The notes under the pieces are model-generated. The model had not been told where the DNA came from, searched no databases, and worked only from the letters and a program-made list of their open reading frames with translations. From positions 1-64,000 of the forward strand of contig SDWH01000011.1 of NCBI GenBank assembly GCA_019550975.1: a stretch of 64,000 nt of DNA, read 5' to 3'. A program made the position numbers and the translations under genes. Below, piece by piece: positions 14,354 through 24,464 of the stretch. Each line of letters opens with the position of its first letter. Position 1 is the first letter of the stretch. This stretch comes from Bacteroidales bacterium SW299. Its GTDB lineage: Bacteria > Bacteroidota > Bacteroidia > Bacteroidales > Bacteroidaceae.

Positions 14354-16546
14354 TTATTGTGCCGTGATGGATATCACATGGCTCCGGGTCTGTGCAAATC
14401 CGAATACGTCCAGACCCACTTTCATCAGATAATCACCCGAAAGCACCTTTCCATTGGCTTTCAGAGTTGATGCGGTATGCGGCATCAGATTGATTTCTTC
14501 TATCTTGTACATGGCGTCAGGATTGAGCCCCTGCAGTTTTACGGCCATCAGTTTCTCCTGGAAGCGCGGATGAATGTCGTAGGCAAAAAGAATGGCCTGA
14601 CTTTTGTCCTTGCTTACATAGTTTACAGCCATGTGGTTGCTTTCGTAAGGAGATACAAGGCGGTATTGCGTTCCGTCCATGATGGCGGGCTGGAAGCGTT
14701 TCCAGTTGGCCACAGCCTCCTGGCAGTATGTCAGCTCGTCTTTGCTCAAATCTTTCAGCCCCAGGTCGAATCCCAGTTTGCACATTGACGCGACATCTGT
14801 GCGGAACTTTATGGATGTGTTTCTGTTCCAGCTTGTTACATGCGCGCACATAGCCTTTGCCGGGAAGAACTGCGAGAATCCCCATTGGATGAATATTCTT
14901 TCAACCGGATCCGTATTGTCGCTGCACCAGAATTCGGTGAAATATTTGAGAGCCTCATAGTCGCAGCGCGCGCCGCCTCCCGAGCAGAGCATCATCGGGA
15001 TGTCCGGATGGTTTTCCTTTACGCGTTTCATCACATTATATACACCGCGCACGTGGTCGATATACAGTTGCCCTTGTTTGTCTTTCAGATACGGCGAGTA
15101 GATGTTTGTAATCGGGCTGTTGCAGTCCCATTTGAAATAGGCCACTTCGGGGTTTTCTTTCAGAATGTTGTCGACTACGCTGTAAACGTAATCCTGCACT
15201 TTGGGGTTGCTCAGGTCAAGCACCAATTGGTTGCGATAGAAATACATGTCACGGTTTGGGTAGTGGATGGCCCAGTCGGGATGCTTCTCGAACAGCTCGC
15301 TCTTCGGGTTGACCATCTCAGGCTCGATCCAGATGCCGAACTTCACTCCGGCTTCCTTAGCTGCGTCTGTCAATGCTTTGATGCCTCCGGGAAGTTTGTC
15401 ATGAGTCACTTCCCAGTCACCCAAGCCTGCATGGTCATTTTTGCGCGGATATTTGTTTCCGAACCATCCGTCATCAAGCAGGAACATGTCCACGCCCAAG
15501 TGCTTTGCTTCTTTCATTAGTCCTGCAAGAATTTCCTGATTGAAGTTGAAAGCCGTATTTTCCCAGTTGTTCAGCAGGGTCATCCGGCTTTTCTTGCCGT
15601 CCTTCAGCTGATAGTTTCTTGCCCAAGCCTGGAGGTTGCGGCTTCCCGCACCGGTACCTTCGTGGCTTAATGTGAAGATGAATTCCGGAGTGGTGAACAC
15701 TTCGTCGGCTTTCAGTTCATATCTTGAAGCATACGGATTGATGGCAGGGATTATGCGGAGGTTGCCTGCATTGTCTACTTCAAAAGTGAAGCGGAAGTTG
15801 CCGGTCCATCCGAGGGTGCCCATCAGCACATCTCCTTTCTGCTCGTCGGCCGGCTGGTCGAGTCCAACCTCAAAGAAAGGCTGCATGTGCATGGCGGCAC
15901 GGCTTCCCAGCTTTGTGTCGAGGATTTTCTTTCCCGGCTGCAACTGCTGGGTGCTCATCTGCATTTCCTTTGCCCAGTCGCCGCTGAACTCTGTCAGATA
16001 ATATGCCGTGCGGTTGAAATAAAGCATGGTTGAAGCGTATCTTGAGAGGTATACCGGCTTCTTTTCCTGATGCTTGATTTCGCTCCATGTCTTGATGACA
16101 TTTTCTTTGGGATAGGCCACGTAGTGCAGTGTCACGTCCACCGGATATTTGTCGTCGCGCAGGTTGATGGTGGTTTGTGTTCCGCCCTCCACCTGCTGCG
16201 TCGACGAAGATACATAGTAAAGATAAGTAGACGGATTCCCGTCGCTGTGTGTGACGGCTATTGCCGGTTCGAAATAGTCTTCGTTGCCCGATCCGCCGTA
16301 CACTTCCCATCCCCTTTGGCTGACGCTTCCGTCGGAGCCGGCATGGATGTCCCAGAGAAGGTTCTCCACGTCGTTTTCATGCAGAAGCTTTTCGCCGAAA
16401 TACGACTGGTAAAGGCGTCCGTTCGGCGCCACTTGCAGAATCAGGTTCGTATTGTCTGTAGCGATGCGGATAAACCGCTGTTCGGCTGCATCCGCTTCCG
16501 AAAGGCTTATGCAGGCCAGGGCTGTTGCCAATAATGTTTTTTTCAT
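14354..16546 (-). CDS. Secreted alpha-galactosidase, GH36
   Basis: A 730-residue glycoside hydrolase with a signal peptide ending near ADAA (residue 21). GH36 hallmarks are the beta-sandwich N-domain, WENTAFNFNQE, LLDDGWFGNKYPRKNDHAGLGDW (about 355-380), KFGIWIEPEMVNPKSEL, the catalytic nucleophile in YFKWDCN (Asp near 475), and LCSGGGARCDYEAL followed by the acid/base Asp in FWCSDNTDPVER. It removes terminal alpha-galactose from oligosaccharides such as raffinose or galactomannan side chains, probably in the periplasm. No SusC/D or regulator lies beside it, so it is not part of a visible polysaccharide utilisation locus. Confidence 0.93.
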   Translation of the reverse strand: MKKTLLATALACISLSEADAAEQRFIRIATDNTNLILQVAPNGRLYQSYFGEKLLHENDVENLLWDIHAGSDGSVSQRGWEVYGGSGNEDYFEPAIAVTHSDGNPSTYLYYVSSSTQQVEGGTQTTINLRDDKYPVDVTLHYVAYPKENVIKTWSEIKHQEKKPVYLSRYASTMLYFNRTAYYLTEFSGDWAKEMQMSTQQLQPGKKILDTKLGSRAAMHMQPFFEVGLDQPADEQKGDVLMGTLGWTGNFRFTFEVDNAGNLRIIPAINPYASRYELKADEVFTTPEFIFTLSHEGTGAGSRNLQAWARNYQLKDGKKSRMTLLNNWENTAFNFNQEILAGLMKEAKHLGVDMFLLDDGWFGNKYPRKNDHAGLGDWEVTHDKLPGGIKALTDAAKEAGVKFGIWIEPEMVNPKSELFEKHPDWAIHYPNRDMYFYRNQLVLDLSNPKVQDYVYSVVDNILKENPEVAYFKWDCNSPITNIYSPYLKDKQGQLYIDHVRGVYNVMKRVKENHPDIPMMLCSGGGARCDYEALKYFTEFWCSDNTDPVERIFIQWGFSQFFPAKAMCAHVTSWNRNTSIKFRTDVASMCKLGFDLGLKDLSKDELTYCQEAVANWKRFQPAIMDGTQYRLVSPYESNHMAVNYVSKDKSQAILFAYDIHPRFQEKLMAVKLQGLNPDAMYKIEEINLMPHTASTLKANGKVLSGDYLMKVGLDVFGFAQTRSHVISITAQ

Positions 16547-16978
16547 GGTCTTGTTTGCTTTGTTGTAACTTTATGGTTTTTAAATGAAAGATGTCTGCCA
16601 AAATAACGAAAATTTAATCAAATGTGCAAAGCATTTCTTGCAGGGTGCGCAGAACAATCTTGCATTCCAAATTGTGGAATGTACATTCCGGCATGTGGAA
16701 TGTATGTTTCACGTTTTGGAATGTATGTTCCAGCATGTGGAATATAAAAGGTATGCGGGCAGCGCGGACATGAATGCCTGCGGATGTACGGAAGTTGCCG
16801 GATGTGCCGTGCTTCTGAGAGGAAGCGGAAGCGTTATGCGCCCTCATCTGATAGCATTCTGTCAGTGATATGGGGATTATTTGAATAGAAAGTCTGTTAA
16901 GAACTTTCGCTTGTGATAAATTATAATTTTTGCCGACTAAAAAATTACTGTTTTATTTTGCCGTTTCAAAAAAAGATA
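16547..16978. other. Intergenic region between the galactosidase and the leu operon
   Basis: About 430 bases. It contains the four-copy 21-bp repeat at 16663-16746. A 94-codon plus-strand ORF (16584-16868) crosses the repeat, but its heptad pattern arises from the 21-bp period and I do not accept it as a gene. Confidence 0.4.
16663..16746. repeat. Four tandem imperfect 21-bp repeats, each a dyad
   Basis: Units are at 16663-16683, 16684-16704, 16705-16725 and 16726-16746. Each follows the pattern (C/T)(A/G)TT(C/T)C-N8-9-TGGAAT(G/A)TA, so TTCC and GGAA arms face each other within every copy. Across unit boundaries GGAATGTACATTCC is a perfect palindrome. It could be a multi-site operator or a slippage-prone repeat. 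Confidence 0.7.
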
Positions 16979-16986
16979 TACCTTTG
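16957..16986 (+). promoter_or_regulatory. leu operon promoter (TTTG -33, TACCTTTG -7)
   Basis: TTTG at 16957-16960 and TACCTTTG at 16979-16986, separated by 18 bases, fit the Bacteroidales promoter pattern. Transcription would begin about 16992-16995, directly ahead of the leader peptide at 17010. Confidence 0.65.
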
Positions 16987-17009
16987 CATCCGAAAATAAA
17001 AATAGAAAC

Positions 17010-17096
17010 ATGAGTACATTGTTTATCCATATTCTGCTATGCGGTCTGATTATTATTCTATTGGAAAAGCCAATGGGAAGTGGGTCGCGTGCGTAA
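17010..17096 (+). CDS. Leu/Ile-rich leader peptide of the leu operon
   Basis: A 28-codon ORF ending in TAA. It has six Leu codons (positions 4, 9, 10, 13, 17, 18) and five Ile codons (6, 8, 14, 15, 16); the core reads ILLCGLIIILLE. Leu plus Ile make up 11 of its 28 residues and cluster just before the antiterminator segment (17073-17084). It is followed by a terminator hairpin and then leuA, the geometry of amino-acid attenuation. Ribosome stalling at codons 13-18 when charged leucyl- or isoleucyl-tRNA is scarce would leave the antiterminator strand free. It is too short for normal gene calling. The name leuL would be analogous to enterobacteria, but homology is not implied. Confidence 0.8.
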   Translation: MSTLFIHILLCGLIIILLEKPMGSGSRA

Positions 17097-17152
17097 TATG
17101 GCGGACAAAATGATACAAAGCCTTTCTCACTTCCATGTGCGAAAGGCTTTTT
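17073..17152 (+). terminator. leu attenuator: mutually exclusive antiterminator and terminator
   Basis: Terminator: AAAGCCTTTC (17117-17126) pairs with GAAAGGCTTT (17141-17150), extended by CAC/GTG (17128-17130 with 17137-17139), loop TTCCAT, T-tract to 17152. Antiterminator: ATGGGAAGTGGG (17073-17084, inside leader codons 22-25) pairs with CTCACTTCCAT (17126-17136), with one bulged G and one G-U pair. That pairing consumes the 5' arm's end and the loop of the terminator, so the two structures exclude each other. Confidence 0.8.
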
Positions 17153-17194
17153 GCTTGATATGAGGAACCTAACAATATTAAAAACAACAGACTT

Positions 17195-18691
17195 ATGAGC
17201 GAAAGATTGTTTATTTTTGACACGACATTGCGCGACGGAGAACAGGTGCCCGGCTGTCAGTTGAATACGGTTGAGAAAATTCAGGTGGCCAAACAGCTGG
17301 AGGCTTTGGGAGTCGATGTGATAGAGGCTGGCTTCCCGGTTTCAAGTCCCGGTGACTTCAATTCTGTCATTGAAATTTCGAAGGCGGTGACATGGCCCAC
17401 CATTTGTGCGCTGACACGTGCGGTTGAAAAGGATATCGATGTGGCGGCCGAAGCCTTGAAGTATGCCAAACATAAGCGTATCCATACGGGTATCGGCACT
17501 TCAGACCCGCACATCAAATACAAGTTCAATTCTACGCGTGAGGAGATTATCGAGCGGGCTGTTGCCGCGGTGAAGTATGCCCGCCGCTATGTGGATGATG
17601 TGGAGTTTTATGCTGAGGATGCCGGACGTACCGACAATGAATACCTGGCCCGTGTGGTTGAGGCGGTCATTAAGGCCGGAGCTACCGTGGTCAATATTCC
17701 CGACACCACCGGATATTGCCTGCCGGATGAATACGGAGCAAAAATAAAGTACCTTGTTGACCATGTGGACGGCATTGACAAGGCAATCCTGTCGACTCAT
17801 TGCCACAACGATCTTGGCATGGCCACAGCAAACACCGTCAGCGGTGTATTGAACGGTGCGCGGCAGGTGGAGGTAACAATAAACGGCATCGGAGAGCGTG
17901 CCGGAAACACGGCTCTTGAAGAAGTGGCCATGATTCTGCGCTGCCATAAGCATCTGAATGTCGACACGAACATCAATACGCAGAAAATCTATCCTACAAG
18001 CCGCATGGTTTCGAGCCTGATGAACATGCCGGTGCAGCCCAACAAGGCGATTGTGGGCCGCAATGCCTTTGCCCATTCTTCGGGCATCCATCAGGACGGC
18101 GTGCTGAAGAATGTGCAGACATACGAAATCATCAATCCGAAAGATGTGGGCATCGACGACAATGCGATCGTGCTGACTGCCCGAAGCGGACGTGCGGCGT
18201 TGAAGCACCGTTTGCATGTATTGGGCGTGGAGATGAGCCAGGAGAAGCTGGACAAGGTTTACGAGGACTTCTTGAAGCTGGCCGACAAGAAGAAAGACAT
18301 TACGGACGACGACATCCTTGTTCTGGCAGGTGCCGACCGCAATGTGAACCATCATATCAAGCTGGAATATCTGCAGGTGACGAGCGGTGTGGGCGTGCGT
18401 TCGGTGGCCAGCCTGGGGCTCAACATCAGCGGCGAGCATTTTGAAGCGGCTGCCACAGGAAACGGTCCCGTTGACGCTGCCATCAAGGCGGTCAAGCAGA
18501 TTATCCGCCGCCAGATGACTTTGAAGGAATTCACCATCCAGGCCATCAGCAAGGGAAGCGACGATGTAGGAAAGGTTCACATGCAGGTGGAATACGACGG
18601 GCAGATGTATTATGGCTTCGGAGCGAATACCGACATCATTGCCGCTTCGGTAGAGGCTTATATCGATTGTATCAATAAATTCAGAAAATAA
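17195..18691 (+). CDS. leuA: 2-isopropylmalate synthase
   Basis: A 498-residue enzyme of the first leucine-specific step: 2-oxoisovalerate plus acetyl-CoA to 2-isopropylmalate. The HMGL-like TIM barrel starts with [17 protein letters not shown] and continues with [30 protein letters not shown] (metal-binding His) and [17 protein letters not shown]. The C-terminal LeuA allosteric dimer domain (about 370-495) includes [29 protein letters not shown] and provides leucine feedback control. It is the first structural gene of the attenuated leu operon; leuC starts 14 bases after its stop. Confidence 0.96.
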   Translation: MSERLFIFDTTLRDGEQVPGCQLNTVEKIQVAKQLEALGVDVIEAGFPVSSPGDFNSVIEISKAVTWPTICALTRAVEKDIDVAAEALKYAKHKRIHTGIGTSDPHIKYKFNSTREEIIERAVAAVKYARRYVDDVEFYAEDAGRTDNEYLARVVEAVIKAGATVVNIPDTTGYCLPDEYGAKIKYLVDHVDGIDKAILSTHCHNDLGMATANTVSGVLNGARQVEVTINGIGERAGNTALEEVAMILRCHKHLNVDTNINTQKIYPTSRMVSSLMNMPVQPNKAIVGRNAFAHSSGIHQDGVLKNVQTYEIINPKDVGIDDNAIVLTARSGRAALKHRLHVLGVEMSQEKLDKVYEDFLKLADKKKDITDDDILVLAGADRNVNHHIKLEYLQVTSGVGVRSVASLGLNISGEHFEAAATGNGPVDAAIKAVKQIIRRQMTLKEFTIQAISKGSDDVGKVHMQVEYDGQMYYGFGANTDIIAASVEAYIDCINKFRK

Positions 18692-18705
18692 CAGTTTTTA
18701 GATTC

Positions 18706-20100
18706 ATGAATACCTTATTCGACAAAATATGGGATGCACATGTGGTGCAGAAGGTAGATGACGGACCTACTCAGTTGTATATCGACCGTCTTTATTGCCA
18801 CGAAGTAACCAGTCCGCAGGCTTTTGCAGGGATGCGGGCGAGAGGCCTGAAATGTTTCCGTCCCGAACGTATCTATTGCATGCCGGACCACAATACGCCG
18901 ACCCACGATCAGGACAAGCCCATTGAAGACCCGGTTTCAAAGGCGCAGGTGGATGCGCTGGAAAAGAACGCGGCGGATTTCGGCCTGACTCACTTCGGGA
19001 TGATGGACAAGCGGAACGGAATCATTCATGTGGTAGGTCCGGAGAGAGGGCTTACGTTGCCGGGAATGACAATCGTCTGCGGCGACTCGCATACTTCCAC
19101 ACACGGTGCGATGGGAGCGGTGGCTTTCGGTATCGGCACCAGTGAGGTCGAGATGGTGATGGCTTCGCAATGCATTCTCCAGTCCCGCCCGAAAACGATG
19201 CGCATCACGATCGACGGCAAGCTGGGCAAAGGGGTTACGGCCAAGGATGTTGCGCTGTACATGATGTCGAAAATGACAACGAGCGGTGCCACAGGCTATT
19301 TCGTGGAGTATGCCGGTGAAGCGATCCGCAGCCTGACGATGGAAGGCCGCCTTACGTTATGCAACCTGTCGATCGAGATGGGGGCGCGCGGAGGCATGAT
19401 TGCGCCTGACGAGGTGACTTTTGAGTACATCAAGGGACGTGAGTATGCTCCCAAAGGTGAAGACTGGGAGAAGGCGCTGGCTTATTGGAAGACGCTGAAG
19501 AGCGATGAGGATGCCGTATTCGACAAGGAGGTGCGCTATGATGCGGCCGACATACAGCCGATGATTACCTACGGAACAAATCCGGGAATGGGCATGGCGA
19601 TAACCGACTGCATCCCGACGACGGAAGGAATGGCCGACGTTGAAAAGGCTTCTTTTGAGAAGTCGTTGGGCTATATGGGATTCGCTCCGGGAGAATCCTT
19701 GCTCGGGAAAAAGGTGGACTATGTTTTTCTCGGTGCCTGCACGAACGGGCGCATCGAGGATTTCCGTGCCTTCGCTTCGATAGTCAAAGGGCGGAAAAAG
19801 GCCGGCAACATCACTGCATGGCTGGTTCCCGGCTCGTGGATGGTTGACGGACAGATTCGCGAGGAGGGACTCGATAAGGTGCTGGAGGAGGCGGGCTTTG
19901 AAATCCGCCAGCCGGGATGTTCGGCTTGCCTGGCAATGAACGACGACAAGATTCCTGCCGAGAAATATGCCGTGTCTACCAGCAACCGCAATTTTGAAGG
20001 ACGTCAGGGACCGGGGTCGCGGACGTTGCTTGCCAGTCCGCTGACGGCCGCCGCCGCTGCCGTGACCGGTGTGATTACTGACCCGAGAACATTAATGTAA
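18706..20100 (+). CDS. leuC: 3-isopropylmalate dehydratase large subunit
   Basis: A 464-residue aconitase-family subunit carrying the [4Fe-4S] cluster; with LeuD it isomerises 2- to 3-isopropylmalate. Seen motifs are [69 protein letters not shown] (first cluster Cys) and [15 protein letters not shown] (CxxC cluster ligands), followed by [22 protein letters not shown]. Length matches the bacterial family. It lies between leuA (14-base gap) and leuD (13-base gap). Confidence 0.96.
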   Translation: MNTLFDKIWDAHVVQKVDDGPTQLYIDRLYCHEVTSPQAFAGMRARGLKCFRPERIYCMPDHNTPTHDQDKPIEDPVSKAQVDALEKNAADFGLTHFGMMDKRNGIIHVVGPERGLTLPGMTIVCGDSHTSTHGAMGAVAFGIGTSEVEMVMASQCILQSRPKTMRITIDGKLGKGVTAKDVALYMMSKMTTSGATGYFVEYAGEAIRSLTMEGRLTLCNLSIEMGARGGMIAPDEVTFEYIKGREYAPKGEDWEKALAYWKTLKSDEDAVFDKEVRYDAADIQPMITYGTNPGMGMAITDCIPTTEGMADVEKASFEKSLGYMGFAPGESLLGKKVDYVFLGACTNGRIEDFRAFASIVKGRKKAGNITAWLVPGSWMVDGQIREEGLDKVLEEAGFEIRQPGCSACLAMNDDKIPAEKYAVSTSNRNFEGRQGPGSRTLLASPLTAAAAAVTGVITDPRTLM

Positions 20101-20113
20101 CAGCATATTAACC

Positions 20114-20710
20114 ATGAAACAGAAATTCAATATAATAGTCAGCACGTGTGTTCCGTTGCCTTTGGAGAATGTGGACACTGACCAGATTATTCCTGCCCGC
20201 TTCCTGAAAGCGACAACCCGTGAAGAAAAATTTTTCGGCGACAATCTTTTTCGCGACTGGAGATACAATCCGGACGGTTCGCTGAACAAGGATTTTGTGC
20301 TGAACAATCCGGCTTACGGCGGTCAGATCCTGGTGGCCGGAAAGAACTTCGGAAGCGGATCCAGCCGTGAACATGCGGCATGGGCCATCGCCGGATATGG
20401 CTTCCGTGTGGTGGTGTCCAGCTTTTTCGCAGATATCCACAAGAACAACGAACTGAATAATTTTGTGCTTCCGGTGGTGGTGAGCGAAGGCTTCTTGAAA
20501 GAGCTTTTCGATTCCATTTATGCAGACCCGAAGACGGAGGTGGAAGTCAATCTTCCGGCGCAGACCATTACAAACAGAGCTACAGGCAAGTCGGAAACTT
20601 TCGAAATCAACGCATATAAGAAACATTGCCTGCTGAACGGGCTTGACGACATTGATTTCCTGGTTGGAAACAAGGATAAGATCGAGGCTTTCGAACATGC
20701 GCGCGGCTGA
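20114..20710 (+). CDS. leuD: 3-isopropylmalate dehydratase small subunit
   Basis: A 198-residue swivelling-domain partner of LeuC. Characteristic segments are [64 protein letters not shown] and the C-terminal [26 protein letters not shown]. It follows leuC by 13 bases and precedes the isopropylmalate-synthase homologue by 29 bases, in a single operon. Confidence 0.96.
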   Translation: MKQKFNIIVSTCVPLPLENVDTDQIIPARFLKATTREEKFFGDNLFRDWRYNPDGSLNKDFVLNNPAYGGQILVAGKNFGSGSSREHAAWAIAGYGFRVVVSSFFADIHKNNELNNFVLPVVVSEGFLKELFDSIYADPKTEVEVNLPAQTITNRATGKSETFEINAYKKHCLLNGLDDIDFLVGNKDKIEAFEHARG

Positions 20711-20739
20711 GCAGGTTTAAAAACAAAACGAACGAGATT

Positions 20740-22275
20740 ATGGAGAATCATCCGAAAATAGAAATCATGGATACAACCTTGCGCGACGGAGAGCAGACTT
20801 CGGGCGTTTCGTTTGTGCCTCATGAAAAGCTGATGATAGCCCGGCTGCTTCTTGAGGATCTGAAAGTGGACCGGATTGAAGTGGCTTCGGCCCGTGTGTC
20901 GGATGGAGAGTTCAATGCGGTCAGGATGATTTGCGATTGGGCCGCGCGCAGAGGAATGTTGCACAAGGTGGAAGTGCTGGGGTTTGTTGACGGGCACGTT
21001 TCGGTCGATTGGGTTCGCCAGGCCGGAGGAAAGGTCATCAACCTGCTTACGAAGGGTTCGGAGAAGCATTGCCGTTTTCAGCTGAAGAAGACGCTTGCCG
21101 AACATCTTGATGATATCCGTCAGGTGGTGGACTATGCGCATGAGCAGGACATGGATGTGAACGTGTATCTGGAAGACTGGAGCAACGGGATAAAAGATTC
21201 GCCCGACTATGTGTTCGGACTGATGGACGGACTGATAGGGAGCAACATCAAACGCTTCATGCTTCCCGATACGTTGGGCATATTGAACCCGCTTCAGGTA
21301 ATCGAGTTCATGCGGAAGATGAGGAAACGTTATCCTGACGTTCATCTGGATTTTCATGCGCACAACGACTACGATCTGGCGGTGAGCAATGTGCTGGCGG
21401 CTGTCCTGAGCGGAGTGAAGGGACTTCATACCACAATCAACGGCTTGGGCGAGCGTGCAGGAAACGCTCCTCTTGCCAGCGTGCAGGCGATTCTAAAGGA
21501 TCATTTCCATGCCGTCACCAATATTGACGAAAGCCGCCTGAATGAGGTGAGCCGGGTAGTGGAGTCTTATTCGGGAGTCGTGATTCCTCCCAACAAGCCC
21601 ATTGTGGGGGATAGCGTGTTTACGCAGGTGGCGGGTGTGCATGCCGACGGTGACAACAAGAACAACCTGTATTGCAACGATCTGCTTCCCGAACGCTTCG
21701 GGCGTGTCAGGGAGTATGCTTTGGGCAAAAATTCCGGCAAGGCGAATATCCGCAAGAACCTGGAAAGCCTCGGTCTGGAGCTTGACGAAGAGTCCATGAA
21801 AAAGGTGACCCGGCGGATCATAGAGCTGGGCGACCGGAAAGAGGTGGTCACTCAAGAAGACCTGCCTTATATCATCAGCGATGTGCTGAAGCACGACAGC
21901 GACAAGAATAAGGTGCGCTTGCTGAGCTATTTTGTAACGTTGGCTCAGGGGCTGAAGCCGATGGCCACGTTGAGCATCGAGATAGACGGCAAAACTTATC
22001 AGGAAAGTTCTTCCGGCGACGGACAGTATGACGCCTTTGTCCGGGCCCTGAGGAAGATCTATAAGGGAACATTGGGACGTAAATTCCCCATGCTTACCAA
22101 CTATGCGGTGTCCATTCCTCCAGGCGGGCGTACGGATGCTTTCGTGCAGACGGTCATCACGTGGAATAGCGAAGGACGCGAGTTCCGCACGCGCGGACTT
22201 GATGCCGACCAGACAGAGGCGGCAATCAAGGCCACTATCAAGATGCTGAACATGATTGAAAATGATTTTGAATAA
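20740..22275 (+). CDS. Citramalate/2-isopropylmalate synthase family enzyme
   Basis: A 511-residue member of the HMGL-like acyltransferase group, paralogous to leuA but distinct: [57 protein letters not shown], and a C-terminal LeuA-type dimer domain ([19 protein letters not shown]). A second synthase inside a leuACD-B operon in Bacteroidales is most plausibly (R)-citramalate synthase. That enzyme condenses pyruvate with acetyl-CoA, and its product is processed by LeuCD and LeuB to 2-oxobutyrate for isoleucine. This would explain why the leader peptide carries both Leu and Ile codons. Substrate is inferred; an isopropylmalate or homocitrate role is not excluded. Confidence 0.85.
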   Translation: MENHPKIEIMDTTLRDGEQTSGVSFVPHEKLMIARLLLEDLKVDRIEVASARVSDGEFNAVRMICDWAARRGMLHKVEVLGFVDGHVSVDWVRQAGGKVINLLTKGSEKHCRFQLKKTLAEHLDDIRQVVDYAHEQDMDVNVYLEDWSNGIKDSPDYVFGLMDGLIGSNIKRFMLPDTLGILNPLQVIEFMRKMRKRYPDVHLDFHAHNDYDLAVSNVLAAVLSGVKGLHTTINGLGERAGNAPLASVQAILKDHFHAVTNIDESRLNEVSRVVESYSGVVIPPNKPIVGDSVFTQVAGVHADGDNKNNLYCNDLLPERFGRVREYALGKNSGKANIRKNLESLGLELDEESMKKVTRRIIELGDRKEVVTQEDLPYIISDVLKHDSDKNKVRLLSYFVTLAQGLKPMATLSIEIDGKTYQESSSGDGQYDAFVRALRKIYKGTLGRKFPMLTNYAVSIPPGGRTDAFVQTVITWNSEGREFRTRGLDADQTEAAIKATIKMLNMIENDFE

Positions 22276-22289
22276 CTTTTAAACGAAAC

Positions 22290-23357
22290 TTGAACATGAA
22301 TTTTAGAATTGCAGTATTGGCTGGCGACGGTATCGGCCCGGAAATATCGGTGCAGGGAGTGAATGTAATGACGGCCGTTTGTGAGAAATTCGGCCATACG
22401 GTAGTGTATAAAGATGCACTGTGCGGAGCGCATGCCATCGATGAGGTGGGCGATCCTTTCCCGGAGGAAACATACAGGATCTGCAGGGAGGCGGACGCTG
22501 TGCTGTTTTCTGCGGTGGGCGATCCGAGATTTGACAATGACCCTACGGCAAAAGTCCGTCCGGAACAGGGGCTGCTGGCCATGCGCAAGAAACTGGGACT
22601 GTTTGCCAATATCCGTCCCGTGCAGACTTTCAAATGCCTGCTTCACAAGTCGCCTCTCCGCGCAGAACTGGTGGAAGGCGCTGATTTCCTTTGCATCCGC
22701 GAGCTGACCGGCGGAATGTATTTCGGCGAAAAGTATCAGGACAACGACAAGGCGTATGATACGAACATGTATACCCGTCCGGAAATAGAGCGTATCCTGA
22801 AAGTGGGTTTTGAATATGCCATGAAGCGCCGCAAGCATCTCACGGTGGTCGACAAGGCGAATGTGCTGGCTTCGTCCCGCCTGTGGAGGCAGATAGCACA
22901 GGAAATGGCTCCCGGTTATCCGGAAGTGACAACCGACTATATGTATGTGGACAACGCGGCTATGCGCATGATTCAGGAGCCTACTTTCTTTGACGTGATG
23001 GTGACAGAAAATACATTCGGTGATATCCTGACAGACGAAGGTTCCTGCATCAGCGGTTCGATGGGACTTCTGCCGTCTGCGTCTACAGGTGAAAGCACAC
23101 CGGTTTTTGAGCCGATCCACGGTTCGTGGCCGCAGGCGAAAGGGCTGAATATCGCCAATCCGCTTGCCCAGATTCTTTCTGTCGCTATGCTGTTCGAGCA
23201 TTTCGACTTGAAGGAAGAGGGAGCGTTGATACGGAAAGCTGTCGACGCTTCGCTTGACGCCAATGTCCGCACTCCCGAGATACAGGTAGAAGGGGGAGCG
23301 AAGTATGGCACGAAGGAAGTGGGCGAATGGATCGTTGACTATATCAGGAGGGCGTAA
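22290..23357 (+). CDS. leuB: 3-isopropylmalate dehydrogenase
   Basis: A 355-residue NAD-dependent beta-decarboxylating dehydrogenase. Family features are [32 protein letters not shown], the substrate-binding [64 protein letters not shown] and [13 protein letters not shown]. It catalyses oxidation and decarboxylation of 3-isopropylmalate, and likely of the erythro-methylmalate produced by the citramalate route. Last gene of the leu operon; a strong terminator follows at 23395. Confidence 0.96.
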   Translation: MNMNFRIAVLAGDGIGPEISVQGVNVMTAVCEKFGHTVVYKDALCGAHAIDEVGDPFPEETYRICREADAVLFSAVGDPRFDNDPTAKVRPEQGLLAMRKKLGLFANIRPVQTFKCLLHKSPLRAELVEGADFLCIRELTGGMYFGEKYQDNDKAYDTNMYTRPEIERILKVGFEYAMKRRKHLTVVDKANVLASSRLWRQIAQEMAPGYPEVTTDYMYVDNAAMRMIQEPTFFDVMVTENTFGDILTDEGSCISGSMGLLPSASTGESTPVFEPIHGSWPQAKGLNIANPLAQILSVAMLFEHFDLKEEGALIRKAVDASLDANVRTPEIQVEGGAKYGTKEVGEWIVDYIRRA

Positions 23358-23394
23358 TTCCTTACGTCTTTTCGCGTCGGATAAGATACAGAAT

Positions 23395-23447
23395 GGCATC
23401 CCCGTTTTATTCTGAAAAAGGATAAAAAGCGGGTGCCGTTTTTTTGT
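23395..23447 (+). terminator. Rho-independent terminator of the leu operon
   Basis: GGCA.CCC.G arms (23395-23404 with 23428-23437, GCGGGTGCC) enclose an A/T-rich inner stem (TTTTAT with ATAAAA). Seven or more T residues follow from 23439. Confidence 0.8.
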
Positions 23448-23541
23448 TTTGTAATATAAAAAGTTATCAGAAGGACTTTTGTGCCCGCTTCATTTGTGCA
23501 TTTCATGAAAGTTTGCTTATTTCGTGGAAAATTTTTTGAAT

Positions 23542-24384
23542 ATGAATCGGACAATCAGTTATGTGCGCTTTTGTATAATTCTCTTTTCCCTTTTTCTCTT
23601 TGACGGCCGTTTGTTTGCCCAGTCTTATAACGAAGTGGTTGAAGAAGCGATGGCGTGTGTAAAAAAAGACAGCCTGGCGCAGGCTGAGGCTCTTTTTCAG
23701 AAGGCATTGAAAATGGATCCGTCAAACGCGCGTAACGCTCTGCTGTTCTCTAACCTGGGGACTGTTCAGAAGCGTTTGGGAAAGGCGGATGAAGCCATCC
23801 AGTCGTATACGATGGCGTTGAACATCATACCCTATTCCACTTCCATGCTTTTGAACCGGGCTGCTCTGTATCTGGAAGAGAATCTTACCGATAAGGCATA
23901 CGTGGACTATTGCAATGTCATCGATCTCCTGCCCGAAAATATCGAAGCGCGCCTGTTCCGTGCATACATCTATATGCAGAAGCGGCAGTATCAGGAAGCG
24001 CGCATTGATTATAATGTGGTCTTGGACAAGGACGCGAAGAACCGGACCGCACTTCTGGGAATGGTTGTGCTCGATGAAAAGGAGGGAAGGTATATTTCGG
24101 CCATCAACCGGCTGAACCTGCTTATACAGAATACTCCCGATGACGTGGCGCTTTATAAGATGCGTGCCAATCTGGAATGGGAGCAGCAGCATTGGGATAT
24201 GGCCATGCTCGATCTGGAAAAGGCGATGAAGCTTGCTCCCCGTGATGTGGAGATCCGGCTGATGCGTGGTGACATTTATCTGGAAATGAACAGAAAAGAA
24301 AAGGCTAAAGAGGCTTATGAAGAGGCGGTTGCACTGGGGGCTTCGCAGGCGGAAGTGCATTTGCGCCTGGAAAAATGCAGATGA
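23542..24384 (+). CDS. Exported TPR-repeat protein
   Basis: I prefer ATG 23542 (280 residues) over the GTG at 23524, because it gives a regular signal peptide (MNRTISYVRFCIILFSLFLFDGRLFAQ). The mature protein is built of tetratricopeptide repeats: QAEALFQKALKMDPSNARNALLFSNLGTVQKRLG, DEAIQSYTMALNIIP, KAYVDYCNVIDLLPEN and EARIDYNVVLDKDAKN are successive, and repeats continue to the C-terminus (KAKEAYEEAVALGAS). It is probably a periplasmic scaffold for protein interactions; partners are unknown. It is separated from the leu operon by a terminator. Confidence 0.85.
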   Translation: MNRTISYVRFCIILFSLFLFDGRLFAQSYNEVVEEAMACVKKDSLAQAEALFQKALKMDPSNARNALLFSNLGTVQKRLGKADEAIQSYTMALNIIPYSTSMLLNRAALYLEENLTDKAYVDYCNVIDLLPENIEARLFRAYIYMQKRQYQEARIDYNVVLDKDAKNRTALLGMVVLDEKEGRYISAINRLNLLIQNTPDDVALYKMRANLEWEQQHWDMAMLDLEKAMKLAPRDVEIRLMRGDIYLEMNRKEKAKEAYEEAVALGASQAEVHLRLEKCR

Positions 24385-24412
24385 TACAAATTTTAAAAAA
24401 ACTTCATCTTAA

Positions 24413-24443
24413 TTTGTGCTTTTTAAATTTTTTGTTATCTTTG
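24413..24443 (+). promoter_or_regulatory. Promoter (TTTG, 19-base spacer, TATCTTTG)
   Basis: TTTG at 24413-24416 and TATCTTTG at 24436-24443 match both Bacteroidales elements with ideal spacing, 21 bases upstream of the ATG at 24465. Confidence 0.75.
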
Positions 24444-24464
24444 CTGCATAAAGAAGTGTAAAGT

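Noticed and set aside
16584..16868. 94-codon ORF with heptad-like repeats
   Set aside because: The pattern comes from a 21-bp DNA repeat; both strands give equally repetitive peptides and no start context was seen.
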